This document shows positions 13,357 to 13,672 of a stretch of DNA of 13,672 nucleotides, piece by piece. Below the pieces are notes generated by a model. That model saw only the letters and a list, made by a program, of their open reading frames with translations. It searched no databases and was not told the origin of the DNA. The position numbers and the translations under genes are program-made. This stretch comes from CAVVAH01 sp963746175 (GTDB taxonomy: Bacteria > Actinomycetota > Actinomycetes > JACCUZ01), in NCBI GenBank assembly GCA_963746175.1, contig CAVVAH010000006.1, positions 1 to 13,672 of the forward strand. The letters are read 5' to 3'. Position 1 is the stretch's first letter, and each line of letters begins with the position of its first letter.

Positions 13357-13672
13357 CCACCCGTGTCGTTGTCGTCGACGACCAGGAGCTCGTGCGTGCG
13401 GGGTTCGTGGCGCTCCTGAGCTCCAGCCCTGGCCTCGAAGTCGTCGGCGAGGCCGGCCAGGGCGAGGAGGCCGTCCGCCTGGTGGAACGGGTGCTCCCCG
13501 ACGTCGTCCTGATGGACGTCCGGATGCCGGTGCTGGATGGCATCGAGGCCACCCGACGGATCCTCGCCCGTCCCCGATGCGGGCACGTCAGGGTCATCGT
13601 CCTGACCACATTCGCGATCGACGAGTACGTCTTCGGCGCTCTGCGCTGCGGAGCCGTGGGATTCCTGCTCAA
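13353..13672 (+). CDS. Response regulator receiver domain (NarL/FixJ type), cut by the window edge
   Basis: From a GTG at 13353, overlapping the kinase stop as GTGA, 106 codons stay open to the right edge. The receiver fold is clear: acidic pair Asp9-Asp10 (VVVVDDQELVRAGF), phospho-acceptor Asp55 (VVLMDVRMPVLDGIEA), and Thr85 in VIVLTTF. FGALRCGAVGFLL ends just before the conserved Lys (the last two bases, AA, would begin it). The spacing and the EYVFGALRCGAVGFLL segment are typical of NarL-type regulators, so an HTH_LuxR domain should lie beyond the window. It is the cognate partner of the kinase by overlap. It has no distinct ribosome site, so translational coupling is likely. Confidence 0.94.
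   Translation, partial: MTTRVVVVDDQELVRAGFVALLSSSPGLEVVGEAGQGEEAVRLVERVLPDVVLMDVRMPVLDGIEATRRILARPRCGHVRVIVLTTFAIDEYVFGALRCGAVGFLL

Overview
The window is chromosomal DNA of a high-GC actinomycete. Third codon positions are almost all G or C, GTG starts and 4-bp ATGA/GTGA overlaps are common, there are several Sec and lipoprotein signal peptides, and a PBP4-type carboxypeptidase gene lies divergent to a family I inorganic pyrophosphatase gene, an arrangement typical of Actinomycetota. I cannot name a genus. I see no insertion sequence, integrase, tRNA, rRNA or CRISPR array.

Left part (1-4180), envelope and housekeeping. The 5' end of a D-alanyl-D-alanine carboxypeptidase gene runs off the left edge on the minus strand and diverges from ppa. 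A convergent hairpin follows ppa. Next, on the minus strand, come a secreted NlpC/P60 peptidoglycan hydrolase and a histidine-rich seven-helix membrane protein, coupled by an ATGA overlap. A small coiled-coil DivIVA-like protein with a His-rich tail lies upstream of them. The NlpC gene has a structured leader with competing 7-bp pairings. A very long near-perfect hairpin (3331-3436) separates it from the coiled-coil gene.

Middle (4181-9029), secreted enzymes and a local switch. A PadR-type repressor and a lipoprotein alpha/beta hydrolase diverge from a 65-bp gap. That gap holds a 22-bp palindrome matching the PadR operator pattern and carries a possible -10 box on each strand. A flavin oxidase of the berberine-bridge type converges on the hydrolase, with both stop codons inside one hairpin. 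Upstream of the oxidase is a secreted glycoamylase/GH144-like glucanase ending in eleven RTX-type calcium-binding nonapeptides, with a strong 14-bp terminator hairpin behind it.

Right part (9145-13672), visibly less GC-extreme and probably accessory. Three minus-strand genes (a membrane protein, an alpha/beta hydrolase lipoprotein and a TolB-like beta-propeller lipoprotein) form a possible unit. They diverge from a NarL/DesK-type two-component system whose kinase and response regulator overlap by 4 bp; the regulator runs off the right edge just before its conserved Lys. The layout suggests, but does not prove, that the two-component system controls the divergent envelope cluster.

Two real genes are easily missed because they are cut by the window edges: the carboxypeptidase (1-335, minus) and the response regulator (13353-13672, plus). 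I found no clearly unprecedented multi-gene system. The best leads are the long hairpin, the PadR operator with embedded promoters, the NlpC leader RNA, and the RTX-tailed glucanase.
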